Assembly: GCA_964497615.1 (NCBI GenBank)
Contig: CAZCEC010000001.1
Location: 62,001-126,000 of the forward strand
Source of the DNA: CAZCEC01 sp964497615
Lineage (GTDB): Bacteria; Chloroflexota; Anaerolineae; Anaerolineales; UBA6663
Reading direction: 5' to 3'
DNA: 64,000 bases
The notes under the pieces were generated by a model, which had not been told where the DNA came from, did no database searches, and was given only the letters and a program-made list of their open reading frames with translations. Made by a program: the position numbers and the translations under genes. Positions 36,223 through 43,953 of this stretch are shown piece after piece; the stretch's first letter is position 1, and every line of letters begins with the position of its first letter.

Positions 36223-37438
36223 GCGCTTCAATCGGCCGCAGCCGCGACGCGCGAAACGCCGGGTACAGCCCAAAGAAGATGCCCACGGCAGCCGAGAACC
36301 CAAAGGCCAGCAATATCGAGTCGAGCGTCACCTGCGCCTCGATCAGGTCCGCGGCGGTGACGCCCGCCGCGATGGCCCACCCAAACGCGATCCCCATTAA
36401 GCCACCGATCAGGCTCAGCACCAGCGTCTCAATCAGGAATTGAAGCAGGATCACGCCCCGCCGCGCGCCCACCGCCTTGCGCAGCCCAATTTCCTTCGTG
36501 CGCTCCGTCACTGAGACCAGCATGATGTTCATGATGCCGATGCCGCCCACCAGCAGCGAGATGCCGGCAATGGCGCCCAGGAACACGGTCAGCGTCGCAG
36601 TGATGGCGGTCAAGGCATCCAGGAACGCGCTCTGGCTGATGATGGTCAGGTCCAGCTCCTCGCTCGGCTTCACGGCCCGCTCCCGCCGCAGGATGCGCTC
36701 CATCTGATTCATCACGTCGTTGACCACATCCGGGTTGGTTGCCGACACCGACACATCCGTCAGCCGCCGCTCCCCATTGACGATGGCCTCCGCGCCATAA
36801 ACCTTCTCATAGGCTGTTTCGAGCGGGATGATGAGAATGTCGTCGGCGTTGTTGAAGCCCCCGCCGCCGCCCTTCGCCTCCAGCAGCCCGATCACCTGAA
36901 AAGCGATGCCCCCAATCTTGATGGTGCGGCCCACCGGGTTGAGCCCGCCAAATAGGTCCTCAGCCGTCTGCGCCCCCAGCACCGCCACCCGCGCGCTGCC
37001 CGCCGAGTCACGCTCGGTGATGAACCGCCCGAATTCCACGTCGTACGAGCGCACTTCGGCGAAGTCGGCCGTGGTCGCCGTCAGGTTCAGCAGCAGGCTG
37101 GTTTGGTTGTAGATCACCGTCTTGCCGCCGCCCTGGAACGACGGCGCGATAGCAGCGATGTTCTTCAGATTGCGCCGCAGCACCTCGTAGTCCGAATAAT
37201 ACAAATAGGCAATGGCTGGCTGGCCACCCCGCTCGAAGCGGCCCGGGATGACGCTCACCAGGTTCGAGCCGATGCCCTGCACCTGGCTGGTGATGCTGGC
37301 CGTCGCACCGTTGCCGATCGCCATCAATGCTACCACCGCCCCCACGCCGATGATGATGCCCAGCATCGTCAACGCCGAGCGCAGCTTGTTGGCCGCCAGC
37401 GCCCGCAGCGCAATCCGGAAGTTCTCAGAGATACCCAT
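36209..37438 (-). CDS. MacB/FtsX-family ABC transporter permease
   Basis: Permease of a type VII (mechanotransmission) ABC system, 409 residues. It has an N-terminal helix (ALTMLGIIIGVGAVVALMAI), a large periplasmic MacB core domain (about 45-270) and three C-terminal helices (FLGAIAGISLLVGGIGIMNI, FLIETLVLSLIGGLMGIAFG, ILLAFGFSAAVGIFFGLYP) ending in the typical ASRLRPIEALRYE. No ATPase gene is adjacent on this side in the window, so the partner is elsewhere or lost. Start ATG 37438 lies 1 nt after the upstream gene's stop. Probably exports a peptide or lipid or acts in envelope remodelling. Confidence 0.9.
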   Translation of the reverse strand: MGISENFRIALRALAANKLRSALTMLGIIIGVGAVVALMAIGNGATASITSQVQGIGSNLVSVIPGRFERGGQPAIAYLYYSDYEVLRRNLKNIAAIAPSFQGGGKTVIYNQTSLLLNLTATTADFAEVRSYDVEFGRFITERDSAGSARVAVLGAQTAEDLFGGLNPVGRTIKIGGIAFQVIGLLEAKGGGGGFNNADDILIIPLETAYEKVYGAEAIVNGERRLTDVSVSATNPDVVNDVMNQMERILRRERAVKPSEELDLTIISQSAFLDALTAITATLTVFLGAIAGISLLVGGIGIMNIMLVSVTERTKEIGLRKAVGARRGVILLQFLIETLVLSLIGGLMGIAFGWAIAAGVTAADLIEAQVTLDSILLAFGFSAAVGIFFGLYPAFRASRLRPIEALRYE

Positions 37439-37439
37439 G

Positions 37440-37862
37440 TCAGATCATGATCCCCGCCAACGTTGCCAGCCCCAACAGCAAGATCGCCACCGCCAGACCC
37501 GCCAGCAGCCACCCGTTCCGGCGGTGATGGCGCAGAAAGCGCGGCGGCCCGCCCACCATGTACCGCACCGCCAGTCCCAGCCCCACCTGCGCCATCAGCA
37601 CCAGTACCCCCACCCCGGCGACCATGAAGTGCAGGGTGGTGATGCGCGGCAGGCCGGGATTTCCGCCCGTTTGCGCCATGCGCGCGCCCACCGCCCAAAG
37701 CGCCACGCCCAGCGCCGCCAGCCCGGCCGCGCCCGCGCTCAGCCCCGTGGCATAGTGCAGCGTCCAGGCCTTGCGCCGCCCAGCTTTGAGCGCAAACGCC
37801 GTCAGGATTAGGGTCACTGCCAGCAGCCCCAGCACCGGGTGCACATACATGTAGGATGGCAT
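37440..37862 (-). CDS. Four-helix membrane protein, cytochrome b561-like
   Basis: A 140-residue integral membrane protein with four hydrophobic helices (VLGLLAVTLILTAFAL, AGLAALGVALWAVGA, FMVAGVGVLVLMAQVGLGLA, WLLAGLAVAILLLGLATL). Histidines in YVHPVLG, TLHYATG, TLHFMVAG and LRHHRRNG lie near helix ends, as in b561-type heme proteins, so heme binding is possible but unproven. The ATG at 37862 (MPSYMYVHP) is used; a TTG at 37892 lies 7 nt after a minus-strand TATAAT and is an alternative. It precedes the MacB-like permease by 1 nt and is probably co-transcribed with it. Confidence 0.7.
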   Translation of the reverse strand: MPSYMYVHPVLGLLAVTLILTAFALKAGRRKAWTLHYATGLSAGAAGLAALGVALWAVGARMAQTGGNPGLPRITTLHFMVAGVGVLVLMAQVGLGLAVRYMVGGPPRFLRHHRRNGWLLAGLAVAILLLGLATLAGIMI

Positions 37863-37968
37863 AGTGGCTCGTCTGCGCGGCCCTCGGCGCAACCCGTTGA
37901 TTATACCAAGCGCTCCTGCATCCTCGGCCGTTTCACGTTACACTGTACGCTGAGCTCCCCGGAGGCCT

Positions 37969-39162
37969 ATGCAACCTTTCGCCGACCTGCGCGTCATCGA
38001 ACTCACCGAAGCCCTCGCCGGCCCCTATGCCGCCATGCTCCTCGGCGACCTGGGCGCCGACGTCATCAAGATCGAGCGTCCCGGCCTGGGCGACCAGAGC
38101 CGCCGCTGGGGGGCGCGCCTGCCCGGCGGCGAGAGCGCCTACTTCTGCTCCACCAACCGCAACAAGCGCAGCCTGACCCTCAATCTCCAGGCCCCAGCCG
38201 GTCAGGAAGTCCTCCACCGCCTTCTGGCGACTACCGACGTCCTCTTGTGCAACTTCCCCCGCGACGACAGCCTCCGCCGCGCCGGCCTCGACCTCGCCCA
38301 ATTGCGTGAGCGTTTCCCGCGCCTCATCTTCGCCTCCATCACTGGCTATGGCCGCACCGGCCCCTACGCCGGCCGCTCCGGGTACGACCTGGTCGCCCAG
38401 GGCGAAGCTGGACTGATGTCCGTCACGGGCACCGACGAAACAGGTCCCATCCGTTTCCCCATCCCCATCGCCGACATGACGACCGGCCTCTACACCGTCA
38501 TCGGCGTGCTGGCCGCCCTCCGAGCTCGTGAACAGACCGGCCAGGGCCAGGTGCTCGACCAGAGCCTGCTGGAGGGGCAAGCCGCCTACCTGACCGTTCT
38601 CGCTGCCGATTACTTTGCCACGGGTCAGCCCCCGCGCCCCGCCGGCAATGCCCATCAAGGCATCGTCCCTTACCAGGTCTTTCACACCGCCGACAAGGAT
38701 GTGGTTATTGCCGTCGGCTCCGATAAGCAATGGGCGCAGTTCTGTGCCGTGTTGGGCCTGGGCCCGGAGGTCCGCGACGATGAGCGCTTTGCCACCAACC
38801 CCGCCCGCCTCCAGCATCGCGCCCACCTCGTCCCCCTCCTCCAGGCGCGCCTCGCGGCCATGCCCTCCGCCGATCTGCTCGACCAGCTCCGTGCCGCCGA
38901 GATCCCCTGCGGTCCCATCAACTCCATCCCCGACACCCTATCCGACGAGCACTACCAGGCCCGTGGCAACCTCGTCGCCATGGATCATCCCGCCGCCGGC
39001 CGCGTGATGACCCTCGCGAACCCCATCCGCCTGGCGGATGCGCCCGCCGCCTACCGCCTGCCACCCCCTCGCCTGGGTGAGCACACCGTTGCCATCCTGG
39101 CCGCTCTCGGCTACGCCGCCGACGATATCGCCGCCCTCCGCGCCGCCGGGGTCATCGCCTAG
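37969..39162 (+). CDS. Family III CoA transferase (CaiB/BaiF)
   Basis: Transfers CoA between carboxylic acids. The 397-residue protein has the family opening DLRVIELTEALAGPYAAMLL, ADVIKIERPGLGDQSR, CSTNRNKRSLTLNL and the catalytic Asp in SGYDLVAQGEAG, equivalent to Asp169 of formyl-CoA transferase. The ending PPPRLGEHTVAILAALGY is also typical. GGAGG lies 3 nt before ATG 37969, and TACACT at 37939-37944 could be the -10 box. The acid pair is unknown; formate/oxalate, carnitine or an aromatic acid are all seen in the family. Confidence 0.92.
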   Translation: MQPFADLRVIELTEALAGPYAAMLLGDLGADVIKIERPGLGDQSRRWGARLPGGESAYFCSTNRNKRSLTLNLQAPAGQEVLHRLLATTDVLLCNFPRDDSLRRAGLDLAQLRERFPRLIFASITGYGRTGPYAGRSGYDLVAQGEAGLMSVTGTDETGPIRFPIPIADMTTGLYTVIGVLAALRAREQTGQGQVLDQSLLEGQAAYLTVLAADYFATGQPPRPAGNAHQGIVPYQVFHTADKDVVIAVGSDKQWAQFCAVLGLGPEVRDDERFATNPARLQHRAHLVPLLQARLAAMPSADLLDQLRAAEIPCGPINSIPDTLSDEHYQARGNLVAMDHPAAGRVMTLANPIRLADAPAAYRLPPPRLGEHTVAILAALGYAADDIAALRAAGVIA

Positions 39163-39209
39163 CTCCGCGTACACATGACAATCGGCGGCATTTTCGTGAT
39201 AGATGCTGA

Positions 39210-39238
39210 TTGCCCCGCCTTCGGCGCCGTGTTACAAT
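39210..39238 (+). promoter_or_regulatory. Promoter for the molybdenum hydroxylase / F420 cluster
   Basis: TTGCCC (39210-39215), 17 nt, TACAAT (39233-39238). The -10 has 5 of 6 and the -35 4 of 6 consensus bases. It is the only clear promoter before the 18-gene block and would leave a leader of about 150 nt. Confidence 0.55.
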
Positions 39239-39244
39239 CCCCCC

Positions 39245-39396
39245 AACCTCAGGCGTGCGGTCGTTTCCGGCTGGGCCGGAGACGGCGTCGGGTATCCTCA
39301 CCCGTCGAGAAGCGCCGTGCGTCTCGCTGTACGCGGGCGCGCAGGCTGAGCGGCGAGCCCGTCTCATTCGACCATCGGCGATAGGCGCGCATCACC
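39245..39396 (+). promoter_or_regulatory. Structured 5' leader of the cluster
   Basis: GC-rich leader with a TCCGGC-TGG-GCCGGA hairpin (39266-39280) and two mutually exclusive stems that share 39302-39304: CGGGT/ACCCG (39289-39304) and GACGG/CCGTC (39281-39306). I do not recognise a known riboswitch class. Confidence 0.3.
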
Positions 39397-40311
39397 ATGT
39401 CCCTTTGGAATCACTACTACCTGCCAACCACAGTTGACGAGGCGCTCGGACAATTGGCGCACCACCCGGGCCAGGCCCGCGTGGTGGCCGGCGGCACCGA
39501 CCTCCTGCTCGAACTCCAGCAGGGCCGCAAACCCCGCCTCGATGCCCTGGTGGACGTCACCCGCATCCCCGAGATGACACAGATTCGCGAGGCGGATGCC
39601 TGGGTCCACATTGGCGCGGCGGTCACACATACCGCCGTCGTGGCCTCCCAACTCCTCGCCCAGCGCGCTACCTGCCTCGTCGAGTCCTGCGGCGTCATCG
39701 GCGGGCCCCAGGTCCGCAATGTTGCCACGCTCGGCGGCAACGTCGCCCATGCCCTGCCTGCCGGCGACGGCACCCTCTCCCTGGTCGCGCTCGATGCCGA
39801 GGCGGAGGTGGCTGGCCCGGCCGGTCGCGCCTGGCGCCCCATTCGGTCGCTGTTCGCTGGCCCCGGCAAGTCCGCCCTCGATCTGTCGCAGGAAGTCATC
39901 GTCCAGTTCCGCTTCCAGGGCGGCGGCCCGGCCCGTGGCGAGGCCACTGCCTTCAAGCGCATCATGCGCCCCCAGGGCGTGGCTCTGCCCATTCTTGGCC
40001 TCGCCGTCTGGGTGCGCCTCACCGACGACCGGATCGCCGCCGCCCGCCTCGCCCTCGGCCCTGCCGGCCCCGTGCCCCTCCGCGCCGAGTCTGCCGAACA
40101 CTGGCTGACCGGCCAGCCCGCGAACGATCTCGCCCTCGATCAGGTTACCGAGTTAGTGTGGTCCGATGCCCGCTTGCGCACCTCGCCCCACCGTGCCACC
40201 GCCGACTATCGCCGCGAGATGGTGGCCGTGTTAGTTCGCCGTGCTCTCCCGCTGGCCCTGGACCGCGCCCGCTCCGGCCACGCCGTGCCCGAAGGCGTTG
40301 GATTGGGATGA
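39397..40311 (+). CDS. Xanthine dehydrogenase-type FAD-binding subunit (complex A)
   Basis: Medium subunit of a molybdenum hydroxylase, passing electrons from the FeS clusters to FAD, then NAD or another acceptor. The 304-residue protein has the FAD-binding motifs VVAGGTDLLLELQQG and GGPQVRNVATLGGNVAHALP, which contact the cofactor diphosphate, plus the C-terminal CO-dehydrogenase-flavoprotein domain (RMxPQG-like FKRIMRPQGVALPILGLAV). Its stop overlaps the ATG of the FeS-Mo subunit (ATGA), so the two are made together. Start ATG 39397 has only a weak AGGCG upstream. Confidence 0.92.
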   Translation: MSLWNHYYLPTTVDEALGQLAHHPGQARVVAGGTDLLLELQQGRKPRLDALVDVTRIPEMTQIREADAWVHIGAAVTHTAVVASQLLAQRATCLVESCGVIGGPQVRNVATLGGNVAHALPAGDGTLSLVALDAEAEVAGPAGRAWRPIRSLFAGPGKSALDLSQEVIVQFRFQGGGPARGEATAFKRIMRPQGVALPILGLAVWVRLTDDRIAAARLALGPAGPVPLRAESAEHWLTGQPANDLALDQVTELVWSDARLRTSPHRATADYRREMVAVLVRRALPLALDRARSGHAVPEGVGLG

Positions 40312-43229
40312 CCTCTATGACCCTCCTCAAGCTCACCCTCAACGGCGCTCCCGTCGAAGTCGAAGTCCAGGATAACGAATACCTGGCCGAAGTCCTGCGC
40401 TACCGTTTGGGCCTCACCGGCACCAAGATCGGCTGCAATGAGGCCGAGTGCGGCATCTGCTCCGTGCTGGTCAATGGCACCCCCGTGGACTCCTGCATCT
40501 ACCCCGCCCTCAAGGCCCACGGCGCCGAGGTGCTGACGATTGAAGGCCTGGCGGCTTCCTGGAGGTCAGGTGTCAGAAGTCACAAGTCAGATTCTGACCT
40601 CCGACCTCTGACCTCCGACCTCCATCCCCTACAAGAAGCCTTCGCCCGCGGCGGCGCGCCGCAGTGCGGCTTCTGCATTCCCGGTATCATCATGACCTCC
40701 AAGGCCCTGATTGACACCCACCCCGAGCCAACCGAGCACGACGTCAAGGTCGCCCTCAAGGACACCTACTGCCGCTGCGCAGGCTACGCCTTCATCACCA
40801 ACGCCATCCAAACGGCGGCGCGCAGCATCCGCACCGGCGAACCCATCCCGGCCGACCCCATGCCCTTGCCCGACACGAAGACCCCCCTCAAGGTCATTGG
40901 CCGGCCCCTTCCGCGCCCCGATGTGCTGGCCAAGGTCACCGGCGCTGCCATGTACGCCGATGACTACCACTTCCCCGGCATGCTCCACGCCCGCACCCTG
41001 CGCGCCCGCCACCCGCACGCCCTGATCAAGCACATCGACACGACCGCCGCCAAAGCCCTGCCGGGCGTCCACGCCGTCCTCACGGCCCAAGACGTGCCCG
41101 GCCAGCCCAACCACGGCCTGGTCGTGCCCGACTGGCCCGCCCTGTGCGGTGAGAAGGTCCGCTACCTTGGCGACGCCGTCGCCATCGTCGCCGCCGACAC
41201 CCGCGAGATTGCCACCCAGGCCCTGGATCTCATCCAGGTCGAATACGAGCCTTTGCCCGCCGTCACCGACCCCATCGCGGCCCGCCAGCCGGACGCGCCC
41301 CTTGTCCATGCCGGCGGCAACCTGCTCAAGCACATCAAGGTCCGCAAGGGTGATATTGATCAGGGCTTTGCCGAGGCCGACGTCGTCGTCGAACGTGAGT
41401 ACCGCACCCCCTTCACCGAGCACGCCTTCCTGGAGCCGGAATGCGCCATCGGCGTGCAAGAGCCCAATGGCCGCCTGACAGTCTACGTCGGTTCCCAGAT
41501 TCCCTACCAGGATCGTTCCCAGATTGCTGCCTGCCTGGGCGTGCCCGACGATCAGGTTCGCGTTGTCGGCACCCTCATCGGCGGCGGCTTCGGCGGCAAG
41601 GAAGACATCGCCGGCCAAATTCACGTCGCCCTGTTGGCCCGCGCCACCGGCCGCCCCGTGAAGATGCTCTACGAACGACACGAGTCCCTCATCTTCCATC
41701 CTAAGCGCCACGCCACCATCATCCGCATCAAGCTCGGTGCCAAGCGCGACGGTGCCCTCACCGCCGTCCAGACCGAGCTTTACGGTGACACCGGCGCCTA
41801 CGCCTCCCTCGGCGACAAGGTGATGACCCGCGCCACCACGCACTCCGCCGGCCCCTATAACGTCCCGCATGTCAAGGCCGACTGCTACGCCATGTACACC
41901 AACAACCCTCCGGCCGGCGCATTCCGCGGCTTTGGCGTTACCCAGTCTGCCTTTGCGGTCGAGACCACCATAGACATCCTGGCCGAAGCCCTCGGCCGCG
42001 ACCCCTTCGACCTTCGCCGCCAAAACGCCCTCCGCGTCGGCGCCGTTACCAACACCGGCCAACTGCTCCAGGACAGCGTCGGCCTCCTCGAATGCCTGGA
42101 CAAAGTCGAAGCCCACATCAAAGCGTCCAACAGATTTTCCGGCGCCACAGCCAATGAGGAACTAGACCACTCAGGCGCTGCATCCAGCCCGAGTCCCCTG
42201 AGTCCCCCCGTGTCCCGGCCCCCTATGCCCCTCGTCTCCACGCCCCGCACCGCCCGCGCCTGGGGCCTTGCCGTCGGCTACAAGAACACCGGCCTCGGCG
42301 GCGGCGCGCCCGACAAAGCTGCGGCCGAGGTCGAATTGTTCGAGGACGGCACCGCCGAGGTCCGCACCAGCTCCGCCGAGATCGGACAAGGCCTGGTGGG
42401 CGTGGTGGCGATGTGCACAGCCGAGGAACTGGGCCTGCCCTTTGAGCGCGTCAAGGTCCTGCTCTCCGACACTGACCTCACCCCCGATGGCGGCCCCACC
42501 ACCGCCTCCCGCCAGACCTTTGTCACCGGCAACGCCGCCCGCCTCGCCGCCCGCACCCTGCGCGATGCCCTCGCCACCACCCTGGCCGAAAAGTACGACC
42601 AGCCGCCCGCCAGCATCCGCTTCGAGGAAGGGCTGGCGCGCGTCAACGGCCACACCGTGCCGCTGGGCGAAGCGGCCGTTTTGATGAAGCAGGAGGGTCG
42701 CGACCCTAAGGCCCTCTACACCTATTGGGCCCCGCAGACCCAGCCCCTCGGAACCGGCGGCGACATGCATTTCGCTTTCTCCTATGCCGCCCAGGCCGCC
42801 GAGGTCGAGGTGGACCTGGACACCGGCGAGGTCCACGTGCTTCAATTGGTCGCCGCGCACGATATTGGCCGGGCCATCAACCCCCTCGCCCTCCAGGGCC
42901 AGATCGAGGGCGGCATGATCATGGGCCTCGGCAATGCCCTCACCGAAGAGTTCATCGTCGAGGACGGCTATGTCTTCACCGACTACCTCGCGCGCTACAA
43001 GATGCCGTCCATCAAGCACGCCCCCCGGCTCACCTCCTTCATCGTCGAGGACGAGGCCGCCGAGGGTCCCTACGGCGCCAAAGGCGTCGGCGAGATTGCC
43101 AGCATCCCCACCACGCCCGCCATCACCAACGCCATCTACAACGCCTGCGGCGTGCGCGTTATGACCTTGCCGGTGGATCAGGACAAGCTGCTCCTGGCGC
43201 TCAAGCGCGGCGACAAGGAAATCCATTGA
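40308..43229 (+). CDS. Molybdenum hydroxylase FeS-Mo fusion subunit (complex A)
   Basis: A 973-residue fusion of the [2Fe-2S] subunit (about 1-175) and the molybdopterin subunit (about 185-973) of a xanthine-dehydrogenase-type enzyme. Cluster ligands are complete: GCNEAECGICSVLVNG...DSC and QCGFC...YCRCAGY. The Mo part has RPDVLAKVTGAAMYADD, GGGFGGKEDIAGQ, AFRGFGVTQSAFAVET, EIGQGLVGVVAMC and the catalytic Glu in GAKGVGEIASIPTTPAITNA. Two insertions are odd: about 19 residues in the FeS domain between GLAA and LHPLQ, encoded by a repeat (40561-40622), and about 40 Ser/Pro-rich residues around codons 610-650. ATG 40308 overlaps the previous stop. Marker genes downstream point to a selenium-dependent hydroxylase; the substrate, a purine or other N-heterocycle, is unproven. 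Confidence 0.92.
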   Translation: MTSMTLLKLTLNGAPVEVEVQDNEYLAEVLRYRLGLTGTKIGCNEAECGICSVLVNGTPVDSCIYPALKAHGAEVLTIEGLAASWRSGVRSHKSDSDLRPLTSDLHPLQEAFARGGAPQCGFCIPGIIMTSKALIDTHPEPTEHDVKVALKDTYCRCAGYAFITNAIQTAARSIRTGEPIPADPMPLPDTKTPLKVIGRPLPRPDVLAKVTGAAMYADDYHFPGMLHARTLRARHPHALIKHIDTTAAKALPGVHAVLTAQDVPGQPNHGLVVPDWPALCGEKVRYLGDAVAIVAADTREIATQALDLIQVEYEPLPAVTDPIAARQPDAPLVHAGGNLLKHIKVRKGDIDQGFAEADVVVEREYRTPFTEHAFLEPECAIGVQEPNGRLTVYVGSQIPYQDRSQIAACLGVPDDQVRVVGTLIGGGFGGKEDIAGQIHVALLARATGRPVKMLYERHESLIFHPKRHATIIRIKLGAKRDGALTAVQTELYGDTGAYASLGDKVMTRATTHSAGPYNVPHVKADCYAMYTNNPPAGAFRGFGVTQSAFAVETTIDILAEALGRDPFDLRRQNALRVGAVTNTGQLLQDSVGLLECLDKVEAHIKASNRFSGATANEELDHSGAASSPSPLSPPVSRPPMPLVSTPRTARAWGLAVGYKNTGLGGGAPDKAAAEVELFEDGTAEVRTSSAEIGQGLVGVVAMCTAEELGLPFERVKVLLSDTDLTPDGGPTTASRQTFVTGNAARLAARTLRDALATTLAEKYDQPPASIRFEEGLARVNGHTVPLGEAAVLMKQEGRDPKALYTYWAPQTQPLGTGGDMHFAFSYAAQAAEVEVDLDTGEVHVLQLVAAHDIGRAINPLALQGQIEGGMIMGLGNALTEEFIVEDGYVFTDYLARYKMPSIKHAPRLTSFIVEDEAAEGPYGAKGVGEIASIPTTPAITNAIYNACGVRVMTLPVDQDKLLLALKRGDKEIH
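40561..40622 (+). repeat. Repeat element inserted in frame in the FeS domain
   Basis: About 62 bp with GGAGGTCAG at the left and its inverse CTGACCTCC on the right, plus a direct repeat TGACCTCCGACCTC. It adds residues SWRSGVRSHKSDSDLRPL to a linker that is 4 residues long in the two other FeS domains of this window. The frame stays open. Confidence 0.75.
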
Positions 43230-43915
43230 GTCGCGATCCATTCCTGCCGCCTGTGTCGGGCAACGTGCTCTCTGACCTTCGACCTCCGGCTTCCGGTCTC
43301 CAGCCTCAGTGGCTGACCTGGGCCCGTACCCTCCAGGCCATCTCGCAGACCGGTCTGAACTATGCTGAGAACCCTTTCGACCGTGAGCGCTACGGCAAGC
43401 TCCAGGCCCTGGCGGCGGAGATATTTGCGACCTACACCGGTGAGACCCCCGAGACCCTGGACGCCTGGTTCACCGTCCAGCCCGGCTACGCCACGCCCAA
43501 GGTGGACGTGCGCGGCGCTTGCTTCCGCGACGGCCGCATCCTGCTCGTGCGTGAGAAATCTGACGGCGCTTGGTGCCTGCCCGGCGGCTGGGCCGATGTG
43601 GGCGATGTGCCCTCCGAGGCCGCGGCTCGTGAGGTCCGCGAGGAAGCGGGTTTTGCTTGCGCCGTCCACAAGGTCATCGGCGTTTACGATGCCAACCGCG
43701 GCGGCGAGCCGTTCTCAGCCTTTCACGCCTTCAAGGTCATCTTCTTGTGCGACATCACTGGCGGCGAGCCCAACCCCGACCACGAAATCCTGGAGGTCGG
43801 CTTCTTCCCTCGTGATGCCCTGCCGCCCCTCTCCAGCAACCGCACCCACCCTCGCCACCTGGCCGAGTGCTTTGCCCACCTCGACGATCCCGCCCGCCCC
43901 TCGGCCTTTGACTGA
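43226..43915 (+). CDS. Nudix hydrolase
   Basis: Hydrolase of a nucleoside diphosphate linked to another moiety, 229 residues. The N-terminal segment WLTWARTLQAISQTGLNYAE matches the helical domain found before many Nudix domains. The Nudix box is GGWADVGDVPSEAAAREVRE followed by EAG, with the first Glu position occupied by Asp (GD for GE) and the metal-binding REVREE core intact. The start is uncertain: TTG 43226 overlaps the previous stop and has AAGGA 6 nt upstream, while GTG 43253 and GTG 43265 are alternatives. Residues 15-28 (LSDLRPPASGLQPQ) are encoded by a sequence resembling the repeat in the gene before it. Substrate unknown. Confidence 0.82.
   Translation: MSRDPFLPPVSGNVLSDLRPPASGLQPQWLTWARTLQAISQTGLNYAENPFDRERYGKLQALAAEIFATYTGETPETLDAWFTVQPGYATPKVDVRGACFRDGRILLVREKSDGAWCLPGGWADVGDVPSEAAAREVREEAGFACAVHKVIGVYDANRGGEPFSAFHAFKVIFLCDITGGEPNPDHEILEVGFFPRDALPPLSSNRTHPRHLAECFAHLDDPARPSAFD
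43270..43306 (+). repeat. Second copy of the TGACCTCCGACCTC-type repeat
   Basis: CTCTGACCTTCGACCTCCGG followed by TTCCGGTCTCC resembles the right half of the element at 40561-40622. It lies in the N-terminal extension of the Nudix gene. Confidence 0.5.
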
Positions 43916-43953
43916 GTGCCGAGCACCCGACCCGCAACACGCTCCAGGCTCAC

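Noticed and set aside
39245..39396. Known Mo-cofactor or purine riboswitch
   Set aside because: Hairpins exist, but I could not match the conserved core of any class. Kept only as an unassigned structured leader.
40561..40622. CRISPR-like repeat array
   Set aside because: Only short TGACCTC units without regular spacers, inside a coding frame.
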